A stretch of DNA of 64,000 nucleotides from a delta proteobacterium MLS_D (GTDB lineage Bacteria > Desulfobacterota > Syntrophia > Syntrophales > UBA2210): contig LQBH01000024.1 in assembly GCA_002030015.1 (NCBI GenBank), forward strand, positions 1 to 64,000, given 5' to 3'. Below are positions 26,271-34,697 of the stretch, piece after piece. The notes beneath the pieces are model-generated. The model made no database searches and was not told the DNA's origin. It was given only the letters and a program-made list of their open reading frames with translations. Numbering within the stretch: position 1 is the stretch's first letter; each line of letters opens with the position of its first letter. The position numbers and the translations under genes are program-made.

Positions 26271-27836
26271 ATGAAAGCTGAAAAAGACCTGATTCTTGCC
26301 ATTGACAACGGCACGCAGAGCCTGAAGGCCATTCTTTTCGATCCTGCCGGGACACCCGTGGCGATTGAAACAGTTGCCTTCGATCCTCCCTATGTATCGC
26401 CGCAACCCGCCTGGGCCGAGCAGGACCCCGACGTGTACTGGAACGCCCTCTGCCTCGCCTGCACGCGTCTCCTTGCGCGGGACGACGTGGACGGGGATCG
26501 CCTGGCCGCCGTGGCGCTTACCACTCAGCGGGGGACGGTCATACCGGTGGACCGGCAGGGAACACCACTCCGCCCTTTCATACACTGGCTCGATCAGCGC
26601 ACCACGGAAAGCCTCAAGCCCGTGGGAGGACTCTGGGGGCTGGCCTTTTCTCTTATCGGCATGCGGGAAACCATCGCTTACTTTCAAAGCCAGGCCGAGG
26701 CGAACTGGATCAAGACCTATCAGCCCGATATCTGGCGCCGGACCCATAAGTACCTGCTTCTGTCAGGATACCTTACGTTCCGTCTTACCGGGGCCTTCGT
26801 TGATTCCATCGGCTGCCAGGTGGGCTATATCCCTTTTGATTACAAGAAGCTGCGGTGGGCCGCTTCATGGGATTGGAAATGGCGGGTGATCCCCATGGAC
26901 CCGTCGCTGATGCCGGACCTGGTTCCCCAGAGCACTATTCTGGGAACCATTACGGGCCCCGCCGCCGAGGCAACAGGCATTCCCGAGGGACTTCCACTGG
27001 TAGCGGCCGCCGCAGACAAGGCATGCGAAGTGATCGGGTGCGGCAGTCTTGATTCAAATATCGGATGTCTGAGCTACGGAACAACGGCCACCATCAACGT
27101 GACGCACCCTAAATACATCGAAGCCGTACGCTTTCTACCTCCCTATCCTTCGGCCATACCCGGGTACCATACCATGGAAATCCAGATATACCGGGGCTTC
27201 TGGATGGTAAGCTGGTTTAAGAAAGAATTCGGGCATCCGGAACTGATGGCAGCGGCCAACGGAGAAGAGGAGGCGGAAGTCCTGCTCGACCGGCTTGTTG
27301 ACACGATCCCCCCCGGCTCCATGGGACTCGTGTTGCAGCCTTACTGGTCACCGGGGGTAAAACTGCCGGGACCGGAGGCCAAGGGCGCCGTCATCGGTTT
27401 CGGTGATGTCCACACCCGGGGTCATCTGTACCGGGCCATTCTGGAAGGGCTGGGGTACGCCCTGCGCGAAGGTAAGGAACGGATCGAGAAAAGGACAGGG
27501 ATTCCCATCATCAGCTTGCGGGTGTCCGGCGGCGGATCACGCAGCAGGAACGCCATGCAGACCACCGCCGACATTTTCGGGCTTCCGACAGCCAAACCAC
27601 ATATCTACGAAACCTCTGCGCTGGGGGCCGCCATAAACGCCGCCGTCGGAACAGGCATTCACCCCGATTTCAAAACGGCGATCCACGAAATGACGCACAC
27701 AGGCGAAGTTTACGAGCCGAATATGAAGAATCATGCTCTCTATGACCAACTGTACCGGGATGTCTACAAGAAAATGTACCGGCGGTTGAGACCATTCTAC
27801 CGCAGGATACGCGACATAACCGGCTATCCCAGATAA
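26271..27836 (+). CDS. FGGY-family carbohydrate kinase
   Basis: A 521-residue kinase with the two actin-like domains of the FGGY family: the phosphate-1 loop LAIDNGTQSLKAILFD at residues 9-24 and, in the C-terminal domain, LRVSGGGSRSRNAMQTTADIFGLP and ETSALGAAINAAVG. The N-terminal loop differs from classical glycerol kinase (DQGTTSSR), so the substrate is uncertain; glycerol or another polyol is plausible because of the GlpD-like partner. It is the last gene of the three-gene run; a promoter for the next operon follows. Confidence 0.82.
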   Translation: MKAEKDLILAIDNGTQSLKAILFDPAGTPVAIETVAFDPPYVSPQPAWAEQDPDVYWNALCLACTRLLARDDVDGDRLAAVALTTQRGTVIPVDRQGTPLRPFIHWLDQRTTESLKPVGGLWGLAFSLIGMRETIAYFQSQAEANWIKTYQPDIWRRTHKYLLLSGYLTFRLTGAFVDSIGCQVGYIPFDYKKLRWAASWDWKWRVIPMDPSLMPDLVPQSTILGTITGPAAEATGIPEGLPLVAAAADKACEVIGCGSLDSNIGCLSYGTTATINVTHPKYIEAVRFLPPYPSAIPGYHTMEIQIYRGFWMVSWFKKEFGHPELMAAANGEEEAEVLLDRLVDTIPPGSMGLVLQPYWSPGVKLPGPEAKGAVIGFGDVHTRGHLYRAILEGLGYALREGKERIEKRTGIPIISLRVSGGGSRSRNAMQTTADIFGLPTAKPHIYETSALGAAINAAVGTGIHPDFKTAIHEMTHTGEVYEPNMKNHALYDQLYRDVYKKMYRRLRPFYRRIRDITGYPR

Positions 27837-27889
27837 CCCCGATTCTACAGTTATTCAAGGTAGTTTTCTTGCCCGTGGCAACCGCCGAT

Positions 27890-27918
27890 TTGACAGCACG
27901 TCTGTTTCTTGGTAGTAA
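27890..27918 (+). promoter_or_regulatory. promoter of the glycine betaine ABC operon
   Basis: TTGACA (27890-27895), a 17-base spacer, then TAGTAA (27913-27918). The start codon of the ATPase gene is about 130 bases downstream. Confidence 0.55.
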
Positions 27919-28051
27919 TGGATAATTAATTGTTCTTGAAGACGATTTCGCCATCGTTCCTTCATTCTGCCCGGCGGCCGGGCAAAATTAACACAACAAC
28001 AGATACAGGCTTGTAAAACCGGTGTGTACGGAGAAAGTTATACCTGAGTCT

Positions 28052-29260
28052 ATGAATACAAAAAAAATTAGAATCGAAAACCTGACGAAAATTTTCGGGT
28101 CCCGAAGGAAAGAAGCGCTCGAACTGCTCAAGCGGGGCGCTTCCAAAGACGACATCCTCGAAAAAACCGGCTGCGGCGTGGGCGTTAATAATGCCTCGTT
28201 CGAGGTAGCCGAGGGAGAAATCGTGGTGGTCATGGGGCTTTCGGGAAGCGGGAAATCAACGCTTATCCGTTGCGTGAACCGCCTGATAAAACCGACGGCG
28301 GGTAAAGTTTACATCGATGACGTGGAAGTAACGGGCCTCAACGACCAGGAACTGAGGAAACTTCGCCTGACGAAGCTGGCCATGGTGTTTCAAAACTTTG
28401 CACTGTTTCCCCATCGCACGGTATGCCGGAACGTGGAATACGGCCTGGAGATTCAGGGCGTCGAAGCGGAAACCCGCCGCGAGCGCGCCATGAAAGCCAT
28501 CGAGCAGGTCGGTCTGAAGGGCTGGGAGGATTACCGCCCGGAAAATCTTTCCGGCGGTATGCAACAGCGGGTGGGCCTGGCGCGCGCCCTTGCGCTGGAT
28601 CCCGATATTCTCCTCATGGACGAAGCCTTCAGCGCCCTGGATCCTCTTATTCGAAGCGACATGCAGGACGAACTGATTTCACTTCAGGAAAGCATGCATA
28701 AAACAATTCTTTTTGTCAGTCACGACCTGGACGAAGCGCTGAAGATCGGCGACCGCATCGTTCTCATGAAAGACGGCGCCATCGTCCAGATGGGAACGGC
28801 GGAGGAAATTCTCACCCATCCGGCTGACGATTACGTGGAGCGTTTCGTGGAAAACGTCGACATTACCAAGGTTCTCACCGCGGAGAGTGTTATGATCAAG
28901 GCCAAGGCCGTGGCCTACCTCGACTTGCACGGCCCCAAGACGGTTCTAAAAATGATGAAGAAAGAGCGGTTGTCCCAGCTGTTCGTGGTGAACGGACGTC
29001 ATGAAGTTGTTGGGCTGGTCACCGCTGACGACGCTTCCGAGGCAATTAATCAGGGCGAAACAAACCTGGGCGCATTCATGAAAAAAGAGTTTCTTTCCGT
29101 TTCGCCCGAAACGCCGGCAACGGAACTGATTCAAATTATGGCGGATACGCCCTACCCACTTCCCGTGGTAAACGACGAAGGCAGGCTCAAGGGTGTCATC
29201 ATCAGGGGCGCCCTTCTTGCCGCCCTTGCCGAACGAGGAAAAAACAATGCAGATTCCTAG
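28052..29260 (+). CDS. proV: glycine betaine/proline ABC transporter ATPase
   Basis: A 402-residue ATPase of the ProV/OpuAA type, driving uptake of betaine-like osmoprotectants. It has Walker A GLSGSGKST, the ProV-specific stretch ALELLKRGASKDDILEKTG before it, the ABC signature LSGGMQQRVGLARALALDP, Walker B ILLMDEAFSALD and H-loop FVSHDLDEA. Two CBS domains follow (about residues 270-395), known in this family to gate transport by ionic strength. The ATG at 28052 is chosen over a GTG ten codons upstream. Its end overlaps the permease start by 14 bases. Confidence 0.95.
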   Translation: MNTKKIRIENLTKIFGSRRKEALELLKRGASKDDILEKTGCGVGVNNASFEVAEGEIVVVMGLSGSGKSTLIRCVNRLIKPTAGKVYIDDVEVTGLNDQELRKLRLTKLAMVFQNFALFPHRTVCRNVEYGLEIQGVEAETRRERAMKAIEQVGLKGWEDYRPENLSGGMQQRVGLARALALDPDILLMDEAFSALDPLIRSDMQDELISLQESMHKTILFVSHDLDEALKIGDRIVLMKDGAIVQMGTAEEILTHPADDYVERFVENVDITKVLTAESVMIKAKAVAYLDLHGPKTVLKMMKKERLSQLFVVNGRHEVVGLVTADDASEAINQGETNLGAFMKKEFLSVSPETPATELIQIMADTPYPLPVVNDEGRLKGVIIRGALLAALAERGKNNADS

Positions 29261-30086
29261 GATACCAATTGGAAACACCATAGAACAATTTCTCGACTTT
29301 CTGGTGGATAAGTTCGCCTTTGCCACCATCGCCTTTACGGAGGTCATGGAATCATTTATCCGTATTCTTGAAGACGGAATGCTGTTCCTGCCGCCCTGGC
29401 TGTTTATTCTCCTGGCTTCGGCACTGGTTTTCTGGCTGACCAGAAACAGAAATATCGTCATTCTCACTTTTCTCGGACTCCTCCTGATCTGGAACATGGA
29501 CCTCTGGCCGGCCACGATCAGCACCATCGCCCTGGTGATCCTGGCCACACTGACGGCGATTATTCTCGCCATTCCCCTTGGTATTGTCGCTGCCCTGAGC
29601 CAGACGGTCTACCGGATCGTCTGGCCGATTCTGGACGTGATGCAGACGATGCCAGCGTTCGTTTATCTCATTCCGGCGATTCCTTTTTTCGGACTCGGTA
29701 AGGTGGCGGCCATTTTCGCCACAGTTATTTTTTCCATGCCCCCGGCGATACGCCTTACCTGCCTCGGCATTCGACAGGTTCCCCTCGAACTGATCGAATG
29801 CGCCGATTCCTTTGGATCGGATCGGTGGCAGAAACTTGTAAAGCTGCAGATTCCCCTGGCGACACCGACAATCATGGCGGGCGTGAACCAGACGGTCATG
29901 CTGGCGCTTTCCATGGTGGTTATCGCATCAATGATCGGCGCGCGGGGACTGGGCGGCGAGGTATGGCGCGCCATTCAACGGCTTCAGATGGGTAATGGGT
30001 TCGAGGCGGGTATTGCCATCGTTATCGTGGCCATTATTCTTGACCGGGTCCTGCAGCGCGTGGGATCAGGAACATCCGGCAAGTGA
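29247..30086 (+). CDS. proW: glycine betaine/proline ABC transporter permease
   Basis: A 279-residue inner-membrane permease with about six to seven spans. It has the BPD_transp_1 coupling region (ECADSFGSDRWQKLVKLQIPLATPTIMAGVNQ), which docks to the ATPase, and MVVIASMIGARGLGGEVWRAIQ, typical of ProW/OpuAB. The ATG at 29247 follows GAGGAAAAAACA; the ORF-track start 18 codons upstream lies deep within proV and is rejected. Translation is probably coupled to proV by the 14-base overlap. Confidence 0.94.
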   Translation: MQIPRIPIGNTIEQFLDFLVDKFAFATIAFTEVMESFIRILEDGMLFLPPWLFILLASALVFWLTRNRNIVILTFLGLLLIWNMDLWPATISTIALVILATLTAIILAIPLGIVAALSQTVYRIVWPILDVMQTMPAFVYLIPAIPFFGLGKVAAIFATVIFSMPPAIRLTCLGIRQVPLELIECADSFGSDRWQKLVKLQIPLATPTIMAGVNQTVMLALSMVVIASMIGARGLGGEVWRAIQRLQMGNGFEAGIAIVIVAIILDRVLQRVGSGTSGK

Positions 30087-30134
30087 ACATGTTGTTCAAT
30101 TTATAACCAGATACACTCGAAGGAGGTACCAATC

Positions 30135-30995
30135 ATGAAAGGAACATTTGTCAAGATTTGTATAGCCGTAGTGGCAGTGCTGCTACTCGCGGTCGGTCCG
30201 GCCTGCGCCCAGGACAAGCGGGTGCGCATCGCTTACGTTGAGTGGGACTGCGCCGCCTCTAGTACAACAGTGGTACAGGCCGTTCTGCAGGAAGAAATGG
30301 GCTATGAAGTGGAGGTTCTTCCCGTAGCCGCCGCGGCCATGTGGCAGGCGGTTGGCACGGGGAACGTTGATGCCATGGTCACGGCCTGGCTTCCCGTGAC
30401 ACACGCGGATTATTATGAAAAGGTTAAAGATAATGTGGAAAACCTTGGACCAATTGCCCATGGCGCCCGACTAGGATGGGCCGTACCGACATACGTCACC
30501 ATCGATTCCATAGAGGAAGTCAATGACAACGCGGAAAAATTCAATGGAGAAGTAATCGGTATCGATCCGGGGGCGGGCCTCATGCGACTGTCCGAAAAGG
30601 CACTCACAGAGTATAACCTTGACAAAATTGAACTCGTGGAAGGAAGCGACTCCATGATGACGGCGGCGCTGGCCAATGCAATCAAAGACGAGAAATGGGT
30701 AATCGTCACCGCCTGGTCTCCTCACTGGATGTTCGGCAAATGGGATCTCAAGTACCTCGAAGACCCCAAGGGAGTTCTCGGAGAGGAAGAACATATCGAC
30801 ACGATCGTGCGGAAGGGGCTGAAGGAAGATATGCCCGAAGTGTACAATTTTCTGAAGAATTTCAAGTGGAAAGACGCCAACCAACTCCAGAAGGTCATGG
30901 CCTGGAATTCTGAACCTCGTTCAGACCGCTATGAAAACGCACTGCGGTTTATCGAGGAAAACCGCGAACAGGTCGACGGATGGCTGGGACGGTAA
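30135..30995 (+). CDS. proX: glycine betaine/proline-binding protein
   Basis: A 286-residue exported solute-binding protein of the OpuAC/ProX type. The signal peptide is MKGTFVKICIAVVAVLLLAVGPACAQ. The mature part has RIAYVEWDCAASSTTVV, AMVTAWLPVTHADYY and VIVTAWSPHWMFGKWDLKYL, whose tryptophans are expected to form the aromatic cage that holds the quaternary ammonium group. CGAAGGAGGTACC precedes the ATG. It completes the operon and is followed by a strong terminator. Confidence 0.94.
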   Translation: MKGTFVKICIAVVAVLLLAVGPACAQDKRVRIAYVEWDCAASSTTVVQAVLQEEMGYEVEVLPVAAAAMWQAVGTGNVDAMVTAWLPVTHADYYEKVKDNVENLGPIAHGARLGWAVPTYVTIDSIEEVNDNAEKFNGEVIGIDPGAGLMRLSEKALTEYNLDKIELVEGSDSMMTAALANAIKDEKWVIVTAWSPHWMFGKWDLKYLEDPKGVLGEEEHIDTIVRKGLKEDMPEVYNFLKNFKWKDANQLQKVMAWNSEPRSDRYENALRFIEENREQVDGWLGR

Positions 30996-31042
30996 ACAGA
31001 AATCGCCCGGTCGAAACATGACAGATAATACTGAAATCGATC

Positions 31043-31075
31043 CCGGCGCCGCGAAAGCGGCGCCGGATATTTTTT
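31043..31075 (+). terminator. rho-independent terminator after proX
   Basis: CCGGCGCCGC-gaaa-GCGGCGCCGG is a perfect 10-base stem with a GAAA loop, followed by ATATTTTTT. Confidence 0.92.
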
Positions 31076-31102
31076 ACCTTTCCTGTTTCCCGTCCTCGCT
31101 CG

Positions 31103-31131
31103 TTGACTTTCTTCGTTAATAAAGCTATCTT
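31103..31131 (+). promoter_or_regulatory. promoter for the CorC-type gene pair
   Basis: TTGACT (31103-31108), 17-base spacer, TATCTT (31126-31131), about 50 bases before the first gene. Confidence 0.45.
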
Positions 31132-31181
31132 TCAGAATAATGTGTGATTTTTTGCAGTTCCGGAGGAGCTTCGTCGAATAA

Positions 31182-32465
31182 TTGGACTACCCGATAACGC
31201 TCAATCTGGTAATATTAGTGGTTCTGCTTGCTTCGTCCGCATTTCTGTCGGGATCGGAAGCTTCGTTCTTTTCGCTGACCCACCTGCACGTTCACAAAAT
31301 GAGGGAAGACGGTCTCCCTTTTGTGTCGTTCGTACAGCGAATTCTTGAACGTCCCCGCCGGCTCCTGGTGACCATCATGGTCTGCAACGAATCGGTCAAC
31401 ATCATCATCGCTTCCCTCGCAACATCGCTCATGGTCTTTCTCCTGGGATCGTCGGGAACGTGGATCGCCATCATCGTGACTACGGCGGTCGTAATGGTGT
31501 TCTGCGAAGCCATCCCCAAAACCTTCGCCGTGACGTATCCAAGGAGATATGCCGTCACCGCCGCGCTTCCCCTGACGCTGATCTCGAAAATAGTTCTGCC
31601 TGTCGTCTGGTTTCTGGAAAAGCTTTCCGACTTTTTTGTCAGGGCCTCGGCGGGGAAATCCTTCGACACCGCCCCGCCGGTGATGGAGGAGGATTTCAAG
31701 GCACTTATCGACGCCGGCCACCGTGAAGGCACCATCGAAGAAACGGAAAAAGAGCTGATTCACCGTGTTTTCGAACTGGGGGAAACGAAAGTCGCCGATA
31801 TCATGACGCCCCGGGTGGACATGTTCTGTCTTCCCGTTTCAATGACACCGGAAGACGTGGAGCGGGCCATTCTCGACCGCCGTCACACCCGCATTCCGGT
31901 TTACGGAACCGACAAGGACGATATTCTCGGCATTCTGCACACAAAGCACTTCCTGGCCGAACGAATGAAGAGGAAACAGGTCAACATCAAAACCCTGGCG
32001 AAGAAACCCTATTTCATACCCGAGGAACGTCCCGCTCACGGGCTGCTTTCTGATTTTAAAATCAAGGGAATTCAGATGGCCGTTGTCGTCGACGAATATG
32101 GCGGCGTGTCGGGACTCGTCACATTGACTGATCTGCTCAACAGTCTGTTCCGGAATATCGACCGCGAACGGGACCAGCGGGACACCATGATCCGTCGGAT
32201 CGGGGACAACACCTTCGCCGTCTCCGGGATGCTTTCCGTCGAGGATTTCAATGACGTAATGAATGCCTCGCTTCCCACGGATGATTTCGATACCATCGGC
32301 GGTTTTGTTTTGCACCTTTTCGGGCAGCTTCCATCGGCGGGAGAAACCGCCTCCTTCGGTCCTTTCATCTTCACGGCCGACAAAATCAGCAAAACACGCG
32401 TCTCCTGGCTGACCGTCAAAACCGTCGCCGGGGATCAGCAGGAAGGAGTTCTTCATGACTCCTGA
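31182..32465 (+). CDS. CNNM/CorC (HlyC)-type membrane protein with CBS domains
   Basis: A 427-residue protein with an N-terminal CNNM (DUF21) membrane domain of three to four spans (VILVVLLASSAFLSGSEASFFSL...), a pair of CBS domains (VADIMTPRVDMFCLP and [21 protein letters not shown]), and a C-terminal CorC_HlyC domain (IRRIGDNTFAVSGMLSVEDFN). Relatives take part in magnesium or cobalt efflux; older hemolysin naming is misleading. The start is a TTG at 31182, since a stop codon precedes it directly; GGAGGAG lies about 14 bases upstream. Its end overlaps the next, paralogous gene by 11 bases. Confidence 0.9.
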   Translation: MDYPITLNLVILVVLLASSAFLSGSEASFFSLTHLHVHKMREDGLPFVSFVQRILERPRRLLVTIMVCNESVNIIIASLATSLMVFLLGSSGTWIAIIVTTAVVMVFCEAIPKTFAVTYPRRYAVTAALPLTLISKIVLPVVWFLEKLSDFFVRASAGKSFDTAPPVMEEDFKALIDAGHREGTIEETEKELIHRVFELGETKVADIMTPRVDMFCLPVSMTPEDVERAILDRRHTRIPVYGTDKDDILGILHTKHFLAERMKRKQVNIKTLAKKPYFIPEERPAHGLLSDFKIKGIQMAVVVDEYGGVSGLVTLTDLLNSLFRNIDRERDQRDTMIRRIGDNTFAVSGMLSVEDFNDVMNASLPTDDFDTIGGFVLHLFGQLPSAGETASFGPFIFTADKISKTRVSWLTVKTVAGDQQEGVLHDS

Positions 32466-33786
32466 AATCGTCGACGCCTTGCCGTTCCTGACAATCGTCG
32501 TCCTGCTGATATTGTTGCTGGAGGGCCTTTTCTCGGGTGGAGAAATCGCGTTTGTCTCCTGCGACATCAACCACGTGCGACAGAAGGCCGCAGCGGGATC
32601 ACATTCGGCGCGAATCGCCCTGGATCTGCTCGAACAGCCTGAACGATTCCTGTCGACAACGCTGACAGGAACCAATCTCTGCCAGATCAGTAACACGGCC
32701 CTCGTGACCAGTACCTTTATTTTGATCTGGGGGCCGGAAAAAGGCGCTCTGGCGGCAAGCGTGGTCATGGTGCCTCTTCTGCTGATACTGGGCGAAATTA
32801 TTCCCAAAAGTCTCTTTCAGCATCATGCCGACTGGGCGACTCTCCGTATCGCCTGGTTCATCCGCGCGGCGGCCTGGATATTTTCTCCCGTTGTGACCGT
32901 ACTGTCCAGCATATCGCGAAGCGCCATCTATGTCTTCTCCAAACAGGCAGGCCTCTTCTACACCCCCTACATTACTCGGTCGGGCCTGGAATCACTGTTG
33001 CGGGGCGAGGGAGGCACCACGGACATCACGCAGATGGAAAAGGAAATGATCAAAAAGGTGCTTGACTTTTCAGAGTATACCGTTGAGGAAATCATGGTTC
33101 CACTCTCCAACGTGGCGGTGATTTCACTTCATGCCACCCTGGGCGAGGCAGCCGCCGTCGTGAAAGAACGGAACTACTCGCGTATACCCGTCTATGACCG
33201 TGAAGTACTCAATATCGTTGGCATTATCGACTCTTTCGATCTCATGGACGATCTGGCCCGGCGGGGCAAAGACGCGCCGCTTGTCCCTGAAGGAAACGGG
33301 GACGGCCGCATCCGTCGGCACATCCTGTTTGTTCCGGAAACAAAACGGGCAAGCGATCTCTTTCTCGAACTCCAGCGCCACGGGGAACACATGGCCGTCG
33401 TGGTCGACGAATACGGGGGCGCTGTGGGAATTATTACCATGGAGGATATCCAGGAAGAAATCGTCGGCGATATCAATGACGAGGACCACGACAGCGCCGC
33501 CACACTTATCCGGCCGAGCGGACGGGGCCGCTATATTGTCGACGGGCAGGTAAAAACGGATTACCTTCAGACGACACTCGGTGTCACGGTCCCTGAAGGC
33601 GATTACGAAACGGTGGGAGGATTTCTGCTTGCCGCCATGGGCAAGATACCCAAACCACGTGAATCATACAGACTGGGAAATATCGTTTTTGTCGTCGAGG
33701 AAGCCGATCTCCGTTCCATAAAAAAAATCCTTCTGCTGATGCCGCCTGAGGTGAGCGCCATGAAACGGAGCGAACCCGTACCATGA
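32455..33786 (+). CDS. CNNM/CorC (HlyC)-type membrane protein with CBS domains (second paralogue)
   Basis: A 443-residue paralogue of the preceding gene with the same order: membrane domain ([20 protein letters not shown]...), CBS pair ([17 protein letters not shown] and [23 protein letters not shown]), and CorC_HlyC domain ([19 protein letters not shown]). AGGAAGGAGTTCTTC precedes the ATG. The tandem arrangement with overlap suggests the two proteins may act as a heteromer in divalent-cation transport. That is inferred; no known complex is cited. It overlaps the next gene by four bases (ATGA). Confidence 0.9.
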   Translation: MTPEIVDALPFLTIVVLLILLLEGLFSGGEIAFVSCDINHVRQKAAAGSHSARIALDLLEQPERFLSTTLTGTNLCQISNTALVTSTFILIWGPEKGALAASVVMVPLLLILGEIIPKSLFQHHADWATLRIAWFIRAAAWIFSPVVTVLSSISRSAIYVFSKQAGLFYTPYITRSGLESLLRGEGGTTDITQMEKEMIKKVLDFSEYTVEEIMVPLSNVAVISLHATLGEAAAVVKERNYSRIPVYDREVLNIVGIIDSFDLMDDLARRGKDAPLVPEGNGDGRIRRHILFVPETKRASDLFLELQRHGEHMAVVVDEYGGAVGIITMEDIQEEIVGDINDEDHDSAATLIRPSGRGRYIVDGQVKTDYLQTTLGVTVPEGDYETVGGFLLAAMGKIPKPRESYRLGNIVFVVEEADLRSIKKILLLMPPEVSAMKRSEPVP

Positions 33787-34547
33787 ATCCGAACAGGAAA
33801 GAAGCCCCGGTCGCCGCCGTTATTCTCGCGGCAGGCAAGGGAACGCGCATGCGTTCCGAAAGCGCGAAGGTCTTGCATTGTCTCGGTGGAAGGCCGATGG
33901 TGCTTCTTCCCGTTGAAGCGGCGCGCGCGGTCGGCGCCGAAACAATCGTCCTCGTGGTCGGTCACCAGGCCGACAAGGTCAGGGAAACAGTTGAAAAACA
34001 GACCGGAGACGTACTCTTCGTTCTTCAGCGGCGCCAGCTCGGCACGGGGCACGCCGTCCTCCAGGCAAGACGGGCGCTGAAAGAATTCAGCGGTACGGTT
34101 ATGATTCTCTGCGGCGATGTCCCCCTGCTCACGAAAGAAACGTTAAAGGCTTTCCTGGACAATCACCGCCGTGGCGGAGCACCCGTCACCGTGCTCACCT
34201 CCCACCCGCCCGATCCTTCAGGATATGGAAGGGTGGTCAGAGACGCCGAAGGTCATGTTACCGGTATCGTCGAGGAAGCGGACACCGGCGATGCCGAAAA
34301 GAAAATCGGTGAAATAAACACGGGTATCTATTGTGTTGAGAGCGCCTTCCTGTTCGACGCACTCGGCTCGGTCGGAGTGGATAATGCTCAAAAGGAATAC
34401 TACCTCACGGACATTGTCGGCGAGGCCGCCCGGAGGGGCCTTGCCGTCCGCGCGTATGAACTGGCGGACCACCGGGAAGCGATGGGTATCAATACCCCCG
34501 AGCAGCTCGACGAGGCCCACAACATTATGCGGGAACGTCTGCCGTGA
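33783..34547 (+). CDS. NTP transferase, GlmU N-terminal-type uridylyltransferase without acetyltransferase domain
   Basis: A 254-residue nucleotidyltransferase. AAVILAAGKGTRMRSESAKVLHCLGGRPMV is the GlmU-type pyrophosphorylase loop. It is followed by QLGTGHAVLQARRAL, CGDVPLLTKETL, GYGRVVRDAEGHVTGIVEEAD and EINTGIYC, all in GlmU order. GlmU normally continues with a left-handed beta-helix acetyltransferase domain; here the protein stops after the first domain. It could make UDP-GlcNAc from GlcNAc-1-phosphate with the acetyl step done elsewhere, or use another sugar phosphate. It overlaps the CorC paralogue by ATGA. Confidence 0.82.
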   Translation: MNPNRKEAPVAAVILAAGKGTRMRSESAKVLHCLGGRPMVLLPVEAARAVGAETIVLVVGHQADKVRETVEKQTGDVLFVLQRRQLGTGHAVLQARRALKEFSGTVMILCGDVPLLTKETLKAFLDNHRRGGAPVTVLTSHPPDPSGYGRVVRDAEGHVTGIVEEADTGDAEKKIGEINTGIYCVESAFLFDALGSVGVDNAQKEYYLTDIVGEAARRGLAVRAYELADHREAMGINTPEQLDEAHNIMRERLP

Positions 34548-34628
34548 ATCCCGGGTTCCGTCACGTGGAACAAATCGCCGTTTTTGCCTGTTATTCGTGT
34601 TTTCAGCACAGCACGGCGGGCTTTCAAG

Positions 34629-34657
34629 TTGACTTATAGGGGTAATGCTGATAGGTA
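34629..34657 (+). promoter_or_regulatory. promoter of ppsA
   Basis: TTGACT (34629-34634), 17-base spacer, TAGGTA (34652-34657), about 40 bases before the start codon. Confidence 0.4.
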
Positions 34658-34697
34658 TTTTCTCCTCATAAAAAGAACCCCCACAGGAGGTTTTTCC

